DNA of 21,614 nt, taken from CAZPDM01 sp964585305 (GTDB taxonomy: Bacteria; Planctomycetota; Uabimicrobiia; Uabimicrobiales; JABWCH01). Below are positions 15,218 through 21,614 of this stretch, piece by piece. Made by a program: the position numbers and the translations under genes. The notes under the pieces were generated by a model that was given only the letters and a program-made list of their open reading frames with translations, did no database searches and had not been told where the DNA came from. Location: assembly GCA_964585305.1 (NCBI GenBank), contig CAZPDM010000081.1, positions 1 to 21,614 of the forward strand, read 5' to 3'. Each line of letters starts with the position of its first letter. Within the stretch, counting starts at the first letter, position 1.

Positions 15218-16190
15218 TTTTATTATCTCCATTTATTTCTTCTGCGATTAAATATCTATTGTCAATTTGCATTTCATTTTCTCTTATGCTATCCTTCTTT
15301 TTCAGTGTTGAGTAAACATCGTTTATATCTTCATACCAATCATCTGTAATACTCAATGTTAAATTTCCTTTTTCATCGCTAAAAACAAATCCCATAATGT
15401 AATTTTGTTGTAGATGGTTTTCATCATCACCAGATGATTCTAGATGTTGAGGATTAGCGAAAAGAAATTTATGTTCCGAATATCTAAGAAAAATATCAAT
15501 TGAGATAACATTGAATTCATCCTTTCGTGGAGTAGCTTGAGTTCTACCATTCGAATCAGATTTCCCAGAAACGAAATGGGTTTCCAAAACATGAATTTTT
15601 GACATAATATAATTGAGACGTTTTTCAAATATTGCGTTTATCTGCTCTCTTGAAAGATTTTTTAATTTCGCGATATCACGAGATTTTGCCGTTTCATGTT
15701 TTGGATTATAATTCTGAACTTCTTCGTATTCATAAATAGAGTGAGAAAATTCGTCCTGAAATTTTGGAAGCTCTCTATAAATCCACTCAGTAATCTGCTC
15801 TTCTATATTTCTGTTATTATCTATCCATAAAATTTTACTCGAATGGGTAATAAGGAATTTCTTTAGATTATCAAAGTTATATAACTTATGCCACTTTTCA
15901 GAATTAGACTTTACACCTTTCGACTCCATGACATACCAGAGATTAGATTTTAATCTACGAAAATAAAAATCTCCATGATGGTTAGGGTGTTTTTTACCTT
16001 CCCATTTTTCGCGGATTCTTTTCACTTCAAATCCATCTTCTTCGAGTTTCTTTTTTAACAACAACTCCGTGATTGAGCCACTGACATAGCCTTGAGCATT
16101 GGGACTAAGCTTCAATGCTTCAAGAAAAATTTCCAAGTTTGTCTTGAATACTCGCTGAATAAAATGAGTCAAGCGTTCAAAAATAGTCAT
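15204..16190 (-). CDS. PD-(D/E)XK restriction endonuclease partner (328 aa)
   Basis: The N-terminal third fits a PD-(D/E)XK nuclease: E42 in GSITELLLKKKLEEDGFEV, D74 in HHGDFYFRR and E89-S-K91 in WYVMESKGVK, with strand and helix spacing as in restriction enzymes. The remainder is charged and unrecognised. It is encoded just before, and overlapping, the methyltransferase-specificity gene, so it is probably the cleavage subunit that uses that protein for site recognition. The start has AAGGAAA upstream. No helicase motifs are present, so it is not a standard type I HsdR. In BcgI-like systems nuclease and methylase are fused and specificity is separate; here the fusion is the other way round. 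The enzyme class is inference from motifs and context. Confidence 0.65.
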   Translation of the reverse strand: MTIFERLTHFIQRVFKTNLEIFLEALKLSPNAQGYVSGSITELLLKKKLEEDGFEVKRIREKWEGKKHPNHHGDFYFRRLKSNLWYVMESKGVKSNSEKWHKLYNFDNLKKFLITHSSKILWIDNNRNIEEQITEWIYRELPKFQDEFSHSIYEYEEVQNYNPKHETAKSRDIAKLKNLSREQINAIFEKRLNYIMSKIHVLETHFVSGKSDSNGRTQATPRKDEFNVISIDIFLRYSEHKFLFANPQHLESSGDDENHLQQNYIMGFVFSDEKGNLTLSITDDWYEDINDVYSTLKKKDSIRENEMQIDNRYLIAEEINGDNKNDND

Positions 16191-16230
16191 ATCTTTTTCC
16201 TTATATTTGGGAATTCATCTCTACAAAACA

Positions 16231-16260
16231 CGTCCATACAAATGTTAACTTGTATGGACG
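16231..16260 (-). terminator. Terminator after ahcY
   Basis: A perfect 10-bp stem, CGTCCATACA with TGTATGGACG, encloses a 10-base loop. On the minus strand it is followed by TGTTTTGT, and on the plus strand by TAATTTTATTTT. It lies between ahcY and the nuclease gene, so the restriction genes need a promoter just after it or live on read-through. Confidence 0.6.
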
Positions 16261-16298
16261 TAATTTTATTTTAATTTAAAAGATTTGCAATCATATCT

Positions 16299-17747
16299 TT
16301 AGTATCGATAGTTTTCTGCTTTGAAAGGACCATCAACGGATACGCCAATATATTTTGCTTGTGCTTCGGTAAGTTTGGTAAGTTTGACTCCAAGGCGGCC
16401 AAGATGGAGGGTGGCGACTTCTTCGTCTAGTTTCTTAGGTAAAGTATAGACTTTGCGTTCGAGTTTTTTGGTAGCAAGTTCAATTTGAGCAAGAGATTGA
16501 TTTGTGAAGCTGGTACTCATTACAAATGAAGGATGTCCATTAGCGCAACCTAAGTTGACCAGGCGGCCTTCGGCCAAAACAATGATAGAACGACCAGATT
16601 GAACATACCAACGATCGACTTGAGGTTTGATGACTTCTTTGCGGCATTTATTTGCTGGATTTTCAAGATAGTGCATAGCAATTTCACTGTCAAAATGTCC
16701 AATATTGCAAACAATAGCTTCATTTTTCATGCGTTCAATATGTTCGCCACGAATGACATCCATATTTCCTGTGGCAGTAACAAAAATATCTGCAATAGAA
16801 ACCATTTCTTCCATTGTGGAAACTTGGTAGCCTTCCATTACTGCTTGCAAAGCGCAAATAGGATCGATCTCAGTAACAACTACGCGAGCACCAAATCCGC
16901 GCATAGATTGGCAGCATCCTTTGCCAACATCACCATAGCCGCATACAACAACAACTTTACCCGCGACCATAATACCTGTAGCTCGTTTGATGCCATCAAC
17001 TAAAGATTCACGGCAGCCATAAAGATTGTCAAATTTGGATTTAGTTACAGAATCATTGACATTGATAGCAGGGAAAAGTAACTCGCCCTTTTCTTGCATT
17101 TGATAAAGACGGTGGACGCCTGTAGTAGTTTCTTCTGATACGCCCTTAATTTTTTCAGCAACTTCATGCCAATGTTTAGGATTTTGTTTATAGCAATATG
17201 CCAAACGATCCATGATAATCTGCATTTCTTTATTATCACACTTTTGTTCTAGAAGTTTTGGATCGTTTTCTACTTTAACGCCCTGGTGGATTAAAAGAGT
17301 TGCATCGCCGCCATCATCTACGATCAAATCCGGGCCAGTACCATCAGGCCAAGTCAAGGCTTGTTCAGTACACCACCAATATTCTTCTAATGATTCAGCC
17401 TTCCAAGCAAATACGGCGGCAGTTTTTGCTGCTGCAATTGCTGATGCTGCATGATCTTGCGTAGAAAAAATATTGCAAGACGCCCAACGAATGTCTGCAC
17501 CTAATGTATGCAAAGTTTCAATCAACATTGCAGTTTGGATGGTCATGTGCAAACTACCAGTAATCTTTAAACCTTTTAAAGGTTTTTCTTTTCCATATTT
17601 TTCACGAACAGCCATAAGGCCAGGCATTTCATTTTCAGCTAATTGCAGCTCTTTTCGCCCCCAGTCGGCTAAATTCATGTCTTTTACTTTATAAGGCAAT
17701 TTCAAATCTAAAGGCATAACATTATTAGACACGATCATAATCTCCAT
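16299..17747 (-). CDS. ahcY: S-adenosylhomocysteinase (long form)
   Basis: Cytosolic NAD-dependent enzyme that splits S-adenosylhomocysteine, the by-product of AdoMet methyltransferases, to adenosine and homocysteine. Clear signatures are GSLHMTIQTAMLIETL, the block CNIFSTQDHAASAIA, YWWCTEQALTWPDGTGPDLIVDDGGDAT, SKFDNLYGCRESLVDGIKR, the NAD-binding GYGDVGKG at 270-277, GHFDSEIAM, and the C-terminal KLTEAQAKYIGV with the ending PFKAENYRY. It carries the roughly 40-residue insert (about 160-205) of the long bacterial form. The longest frame starts at ATG 17747 without a ribosome binding site. A GTG at 17732 has GGAG nine bases upstream and may be the true start, losing five residues. It has its own promoter and terminator. 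A housekeeping gene next to the DNA methyltransferase operon. Confidence 0.96.
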   Translation of the reverse strand: MEIMIVSNNVMPLDLKLPYKVKDMNLADWGRKELQLAENEMPGLMAVREKYGKEKPLKGLKITGSLHMTIQTAMLIETLHTLGADIRWASCNIFSTQDHAASAIAAAKTAAVFAWKAESLEEYWWCTEQALTWPDGTGPDLIVDDGGDATLLIHQGVKVENDPKLLEQKCDNKEMQIIMDRLAYCYKQNPKHWHEVAEKIKGVSEETTTGVHRLYQMQEKGELLFPAINVNDSVTKSKFDNLYGCRESLVDGIKRATGIMVAGKVVVVCGYGDVGKGCCQSMRGFGARVVVTEIDPICALQAVMEGYQVSTMEEMVSIADIFVTATGNMDVIRGEHIERMKNEAIVCNIGHFDSEIAMHYLENPANKCRKEVIKPQVDRWYVQSGRSIIVLAEGRLVNLGCANGHPSFVMSTSFTNQSLAQIELATKKLERKVYTLPKKLDEEVATLHLGRLGVKLTKLTEAQAKYIGVSVDGPFKAENYRY

Positions 17748-17791
17748 TACAATTTAAAATGTTTTTTGGTGCATTTTCTAAAACTTTCCTA

Positions 17792-17811
17792 GCAAAAATA
17801 ACCATTTTTGC
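17792..17811 (-). promoter_or_regulatory. Leader hairpin of ahcY
   Basis: GCAAAAAT pairs perfectly with ATTTTTGC around a 4-base loop, inside the roughly 85-base leader between promoter and start. It is too small and AT-rich for the known SAH riboswitch. Role unknown. Confidence 0.4.
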
Positions 17812-17838
17812 CTATTTTGCCAAAATTTAACTAGCCAA

Positions 17839-17867
17839 ATTCTACCTATCTTTTTCTTTCTTGGCAA
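17839..17867 (-). promoter_or_regulatory. Sigma-70-type promoter of ahcY
   Basis: On the minus strand TTGCCA (17867-17862) and TAGAAT (17844-17839) are exactly 17 bases apart, about 90 bases upstream of the ahcY start and just after the previous gene's stop codon. Confidence 0.6.
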
Positions 17868-17885
17868 GTTTTTTTCAAAAAAATT

Positions 17886-18828
17886 TTATCGTACTTCAAT
17901 ATTGATATTCTTTCCTAACCAAATACGTTCGGAATCAATAGCCGGTTCATAATAACTGGCCGACATTGTGGCCCAATAATTTCCATAGCGAGAAGTTTCT
18001 AGTTGCGCACTCCAAATATCCTGGGCCTGATAATTCATCAGGATTTCTTCCCAATCATAATTAAGATTTGTTCTAAGCCAAAGATATGGTTTTTCTTCAC
18101 CTTTCCAGGATACCTGTGCAGACAAAGTCAGCTTATTTTTCAGTAGTACGCGGACTGTGTTCTTTTCCAGGGATTTTATCTTTTGAACATCTAATACTGG
18201 GCGTTCCAGATTGGGATATAGCTTAGCTAAAGTATGTCGTAAGCCAACATGTGGGTATATGTCAGGTTTACTCNNNNNNNNNNNNNNNNNNNNNNNNNNN
18301 NNNNNNNNNNNNNNNNNNNNNNNNNNNNNNNNNNNNNNNNNNNNNNNNNNNNNNNNNNNNNNNNNNNNNNNNNTTGGGAGCAATAGCTGATGCCATTGCA
18401 TTTCCGACATACAAATTAGGATAGACTTCTTTTGCAAGCGGCCCATTTGACCAAGACATCCATTTACCATTTCTTGGTTCAGAAACATTTACCTCATATA
18501 ATTCAGAAACCAACTTTTTACCATAATGGACAATTTCTAAACCATAACAATATGTTCCTGATGCTGTGGGCAAGATCATGGTTTGGTATCTACTGGAATT
18601 TCCAGAAGTAGATTGCAACGCCATAGGCACATTTTGTTTGGCTCCCTCTGGACTGATCAGTTGCAAAAATACGGTTGCTTGTGTTAGTTCTAAACAACGA
18701 TTTATTTCAGCCTGAATTACACAAGGCTCTTGGCAATACGGCGTGTGATGGCTTAAATCGCTCATTAAAATAGCAATATTATGGCCTAATTCCGACAGTT
18801 CATTAGAAATAATTTGGCAAAGTTTCAT
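17886..18828 (-). CDS. Unrecognised protein with two beta-sandwich-like halves, broken by an assembly gap
   Basis: One gene appears to span the N run: the 5' part (18828-18374, about 151 residues) and the 3' part (18273-17886, about 128 residues). The true length and reading phase across the gap are unknown. The first half has ATVFLQLISPEG, RYQTMILPTASGTYCYGLEIVHYGKKL. The second has PYLWLRTNLNYDWEEILM, DIWSAQLETSRYGNYWATMSASYYEP and the ending LGKNINIEVR. Both follow the plan strand, W/Y-x-x-x-L, G-x-Y-x-x, strand, so they may be repeats of one Ig-like or carbohydrate-binding-like fold. No signal peptide is visible. The start has GGAG five bases upstream and lies 21 bases after the sigma-54 activator gene, so both are probably co-transcribed. 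Family not recognised. Confidence 0.6.
18274..18373. other. Assembly gap of 100 N
   Basis: Exactly 100 undetermined bases, the usual placeholder for a gap of unknown size. Coding frame and distance across it cannot be trusted. Confidence 0.98.
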
Positions 18829-18849
18829 AAAATCTCCATGGGATTATTT

Positions 18850-20676
18850 TTAGTCTTTTGGATTTTTCCAATTATGCAATGTACGATAAGTAATCTTATC
18901 TTTTAACGTCTCGTTCAAATATTTCAACCCTTCCATTAGGCTTCCAAAAGTTTTTTCTAACCAGACTATATATTCTTTTTTGCACTGTTGAATCATTTGA
19001 TTAGCCGACTGCTCCCTAGAAAACGGCCAAGTTTGTTTTGAGGTAGGAATATCTCCATGATATTTTTTGAACTCACTTTTAACAAAATTAAGCCTTGATC
19101 CTAATTCATCCTTTAATGCTTTTGAAAATTTATTATAACTTTGAATTAAAACAGCAATCTTTTGTAAATCGCGGTAATTCCCATATAGCGGTTGATTTTT
19201 CAGCCAAGCCTTTAAATTCTCATCAAGCATAGAAGATTCTGTTGGAAATTGCTCCTTCCATACTTGCTCCCAGTCTTTTTCAATATCATCTCTTGTTTCT
19301 CTAAGAGGAGGTATTTCAATAATAAGGTGGCTGATGCGATCGTAAAAATCAGGTAAAAGTTTTTGACGTAATTCAGAAATATCTAAATTACTCGCGCAAA
19401 TTAAAAGAAATTTCGACTCTTTATCTTTTTCGCTTCCTAATGGGCGAAAAGAAAATTTTTTATCTTTATTTGGTTGCAAAGCAACATTAAGTTTAGCTTG
19501 CACTGTAATAGATAGATGATGGATTTCATCTAAAAAAAGAATTTGGTTATTCGCTCTTTCAAACAAGCCCTTTTTATCAACAGCTCCTGTAAAAGCACCT
19601 TTTACATGACCAAATAAAGCTGATTCTGCCATATTAGAATCTTCAAATGAAGCACAATTTTCTATAATTACATTTTTTCCAGGCAATCTGCTTTTTCCTG
19701 TTCCACGTTCTCCTAAAATTAAAATAGGAAATCCCATGCTTTGATAGTACGCCATTTTTTCTTTAGCTAATTTACGTTGAGAAGATTCAGTTTTTTCAAA
19801 AATTGAAAACTTAATTGAAGAAAAAATGTTAGGGGGAACTCTTTTTATTGTAAATTTTTTAAATTTCGCATGACCTTTATCATCTTTTTTATCATAGCTA
19901 CAAATAAATTGAGTATCTGAAGATAAAATTCCCTTATCTATAAAGGAAAACCAAAGGACATGAGTTTCTGGTGTTCCAGAAGAAATGTTAATAACAAAAC
20001 GTACATCAGAAGGATATTCAATGTCTTTTTGGGATAAACATTCGGAAAACTTTTTAGATAAAAGCTCGGCAATTTTTTGATAATCATGAATATATTCTTT
20101 TTTAATAGGAACTTCAATACGCTCAAATTTATCTTTATAAAACTGAGAAGCATTAGAATACTCATGAAACCATGTTATTTGATCTTCGAGAGGGTAATAG
20201 TGGATAAATCTCCAAAGTTGTTCTAAAAATTTCTCCTTTTTTCCAGGCATTTTTTCCTTAATATAATCTAATTCACCAGGAAGGGATAAGTTCTGTTGAA
20301 AAACTTCTAGCCAATGTTTTTGATCTTCAATCGAAATTTCTGGATCAGGCGAATTATCTTGCAATTTCTTTTTTTCTTCTATTGAGAGATTTTCTATATT
20401 TTGCAATTTGTTTGACAAAAGATCTATTTTAGCCTTTGGGGAAACAATTCTATCAATTGTCTCTTGTGGAAAAGTAAAATACCAAACTTCATCAAATAAA
20501 AAACCTTTTGGCTTTTCTTTAAAAGCACGTTCTAAATCCTCTTGAACCAATTCTTCAGATTCTTCATTAGCAGCTTTATTTATACTAAACTTATTTTGAT
20601 AATACGCTGCCAAAATTTGCTGAAGAAAAGTTGTGCCATGACTTGGCCAATGCCAAGTAACATAGATATTTTTCAT
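18850..20676 (-). CDS. Sigma-54-dependent activator with CARF/RtcR-like sensor domain (608 aa)
   Basis: The central AAA+ domain has Walker A GERGTGKS at 322-329, the sigma-54-contacting loop GAFTGA at 360-365, Walker B ILFLDE at 379-384, sensor I ICASNLD about 426-432, an arginine-finger region FYDRISH about 444-450 and GNYRDL about 499-504 as sensor II. The N-terminal about 290 residues begin MKNIYVTWHW and contain NISSGTPETHVLW (230-242), the signature of CARF/RtcR nucleotide-sensing domains, which bind cyclic oligonucleotides or RNA ends. The C-terminus (YLNETLKDKITYRTLHNW) may be a Fis-like helix-turn-helix. RtcR proteins usually control RNA-repair genes (rtcBA); none is present here. The likely target is the divergent zinc-ribbon gene, whose upstream region has a -24/-12-like motif and dyads. 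The ATG has only a weak AAGAG upstream. Confidence 0.82.
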   Translation of the reverse strand: MKNIYVTWHWPSHGTTFLQQILAAYYQNKFSINKAANEESEELVQEDLERAFKEKPKGFLFDEVWYFTFPQETIDRIVSPKAKIDLLSNKLQNIENLSIEEKKKLQDNSPDPEISIEDQKHWLEVFQQNLSLPGELDYIKEKMPGKKEKFLEQLWRFIHYYPLEDQITWFHEYSNASQFYKDKFERIEVPIKKEYIHDYQKIAELLSKKFSECLSQKDIEYPSDVRFVINISSGTPETHVLWFSFIDKGILSSDTQFICSYDKKDDKGHAKFKKFTIKRVPPNIFSSIKFSIFEKTESSQRKLAKEKMAYYQSMGFPILILGERGTGKSRLPGKNVIIENCASFEDSNMAESALFGHVKGAFTGAVDKKGLFERANNQILFLDEIHHLSITVQAKLNVALQPNKDKKFSFRPLGSEKDKESKFLLICASNLDISELRQKLLPDFYDRISHLIIEIPPLRETRDDIEKDWEQVWKEQFPTESSMLDENLKAWLKNQPLYGNYRDLQKIAVLIQSYNKFSKALKDELGSRLNFVKSEFKKYHGDIPTSKQTWPFSREQSANQMIQQCKKEYIVWLEKTFGSLMEGLKYLNETLKDKITYRTLHNWKNPKD

Positions 20677-20731
20677 AACAGACTCTTAAATAATTTTTGA
20701 ACATTGAGTGAAATAGTACACAACAATAATG

Positions 20732-20740
20732 ATTATATCA
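20732..20740 (-). promoter_or_regulatory. Extended -10 element of the activator gene
   Basis: TGATATAAT on the minus strand is a perfect -10 hexamer with the extended TG. Transcription would start near 20725, about 50 bases before the activator start codon. No good -35 is visible; that position falls in the dyad at 20748-20795. Confidence 0.4.
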
Positions 20741-20747
20741 TAAGTGT

Positions 20748-20795
20748 AAAAAAAGGAAATTTATTTCTTATATAGGAAATAAATTTCCTTTTTTT
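20748..20795. promoter_or_regulatory. Perfect 20-bp inverted repeat in the divergent intergenic region
   Basis: The arms 20748-20767 and 20776-20795 are exact complements (A7, GGAAATTTATTTC and its complement with T7) around the 8-base loop ttatatag. It looks like a terminator, but no gene ends here, and it lies upstream of both predicted promoters. Better explanations are an activator binding site about 145 bases upstream of the sigma-54-type start, an operator overlapping the activator's -35 region, or a relic terminator. Confidence 0.75.
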
Positions 20796-20834
20796 AATAT
20801 CTATAAATTTTATAAAAATAAAATATAAATATAT

Positions 20835-20878
20835 ATAACATTCAAATTATCAAATAGTTAAGATAATTTAAATGTTAT
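20835..20878. promoter_or_regulatory. Second long inverted repeat next to the -24/-12 motif
   Basis: Arms of 17 bases with one mismatch (core AACATT-C-AAATTATC against GATAATTT-A-AATGTT) enclose a 10-base spacer. The distal arm ends 12 bases before the -24 GG. It is a candidate binding site for the divergent activator or a second regulator. Confidence 0.6.
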
Positions 20879-20889
20879 TTTATAAATAT

Positions 20890-20904
20890 CGGCATATTTT
20901 TCGC
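20890..20904 (+). promoter_or_regulatory. Candidate sigma-54 (-24/-12) promoter
   Basis: CGGCATATTTTTCGC has GG (20891-20892) and GC (20903-20904) separated by ten bases, as the -24/-12 class requires. TGGCA is matched as CGGCA and TTGC as TCGC. The start would be near 20916, about 37 bases before the ATG, which has AAGGAG. Position beside a sigma-54 activator supports it; the two mismatches weaken it. Confidence 0.45.
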
Positions 20905-20952
20905 TAATATGTAAATCATAAAGAAAAAATAAAAATTTATAAGGAGAACAAA

Positions 20953-21612
20953 ATGGCTTTAATTGAATGTTTGGAATGTAAAAAGCAAATATCTTCAGAA
21001 GCAACATCCTGTCCACACTGTGGCTTTCCTATTCAAAAAACTTTAACTTCTTCAAATCAAAGCAATGTTATTGCAAATGCCCAGCCTTCTCAACCTACCC
21101 TTCTTTCACCAGGTTTTGAACCGCAATTAGGAAGAATAATTCTAGGAATCATTTTATCTGCTCTATGTGGATGGCTAGCCCTTTCATGGATACCAGAACA
21201 TAGTCCGTATCTTGCAGAAGAAATGCTCTTAAAATATCCTGGGAAAATTATTAAAGACTTGTCATCGTATGATCCAACGGAAGTAATTCGTATATTTAAA
21301 GGAAAACTCCCTTCTGGATGCCCGGAGTGGTGGTTCTCAAAAAATGAATATCCGTGGATATTAGGTATTGCTTATCTCTTTTTTGTTGGAGGAATATTTG
21401 AACTACTCTACGGAGCCTTCTACAAAGACTATAGAATCTTATTTTGCCAAAAATGTAATAGCCAAATCATTGCCCGAAAAAAGATATTTGGACTTAAATG
21501 TGAAAAATGCAATAGTACATTACAAAGAAACTATTTAAGTTATGTGATGCTTACTCTTACTTTAGCAATTCTATTTGTATGCTTATTCATGATTATCCGC
21601 CAAATTTATTAA
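20953..21612 (+). CDS. Membrane protein with two zinc ribbons (219 aa)
   Basis: The N-terminus is a zinc ribbon: C6-x2-C9 and C20-x2-C23 (SCPHCGFPI). A polar linker and hydrophobic segments at about 61-79 and 135-156 follow. A second ribbon has C165-x2-C168 and C183-x2-C186. A last hydrophobic helix at about 195-215 ends in RQIY. Both ribbons are probably cytoplasmic, held at the inner membrane. I do not know a function; such ribbons often occur in stress and membrane proteins of unknown role. AAGGAG lies seven bases before the ATG. It is the only complete plus-strand gene here and stands opposite the CARF-sigma54 activator, so it is the likely regulated target. The gene is complete, with its stop two bases before the window end. 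Confidence 0.8.
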   Translation: MALIECLECKKQISSEATSCPHCGFPIQKTLTSSNQSNVIANAQPSQPTLLSPGFEPQLGRIILGIILSALCGWLALSWIPEHSPYLAEEMLLKYPGKIIKDLSSYDPTEVIRIFKGKLPSGCPEWWFSKNEYPWILGIAYLFFVGGIFELLYGAFYKDYRILFCQKCNSQIIARKKIFGLKCEKCNSTLQRNYLSYVMLTLTLAILFVCLFMIIRQIY

Positions 21613-21614
21613 AT

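Noticed and set aside
16599..17003. Plus-strand open frame of 134 codons
   Set aside because: Antisense to the well-conserved ahcY gene, no ribosome binding site.
17748..17838. SAH riboswitch in the ahcY leader
   Set aside because: The leader is short and AT-rich with a single small hairpin; the conserved GC-rich SAH aptamer is not visible.
1..21614. CRISPR array, tRNA or rRNA genes, insertion sequences
   Set aside because: No regularly spaced repeats, no cloverleaf or rRNA core sequences and no transposase-like protein were noticed on reading both strands.

Overview
The window is an AT-rich (roughly one-third GC, estimated by eye) bacterial scaffold piece with a 100-base run of N at 18274-18373. 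Nearly all genes are on the minus strand. A sigma-54-type activator, a degraded PEP-CTERM sorting-signal gene and a long-form S-adenosylhomocysteinase point to a Gram-negative, probably environmental bacterium. PVC-group or deltaproteobacteria-like hosts are possible, but the sequence does not fix the phylum.

Layout. (1) 1-940: the 3' end of an unrecognised plus-strand gene and, facing it, a frameshifted minus-strand PEP-CTERM protein. A terminator inside an 80-bp repeat lies between them. (2) 941-11483: a minus-strand operon of six dynamin-like large GTPase genes with gaps of at most about 60 bases and one overlap. It is read from a good sigma-70 promoter (11615-11643) through a leader with a long hairpin. 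In transcription order the products are 523, 670, 702, 412, 473 and 669 aa. Two (670, 669) share the P-loop GEFKRGKST. Two (702, 412) share G[KR][FY]QTGKST, and the 412-aa one has lost its stalk and membrane part. Two (523, 473) keep the P-loop and G4 but have lost the switch I/G3 region. The order reads as degenerate-A, B-headB, degenerate-A. (3) 11484-12066: promoter, a possible structured RNA, two strong terminators and the second repeat copy. (4) 12062-12976: a PIN-domain toxin-antitoxin pair plus the stump of a second antitoxin gene ending inside the repeat. (5) 13157-16190: a restriction-modification operon made of a PD-(D/E)XK nuclease and a fused methyltransferase-specificity protein. 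(6) 16299-17867: ahcY/sahH with its own promoter. (7) 17886-20676: an operon of a sigma-54 activator with a CARF/RtcR-like sensor domain and a beta-sandwich protein broken by the assembly gap. (8) 20677-21612: a divergent region with two long dyads and a -24/-12-like motif in front of a zinc-ribbon membrane protein.

The dynamin array, restriction-modification genes, toxin-antitoxin genes and CARF-linked regulator together look like a defence or stress island. The two least familiar assemblies are the six-gene dynamin operon and the CARF-sigma54 regulator facing a zinc-ribbon membrane protein. Their functions are inference.
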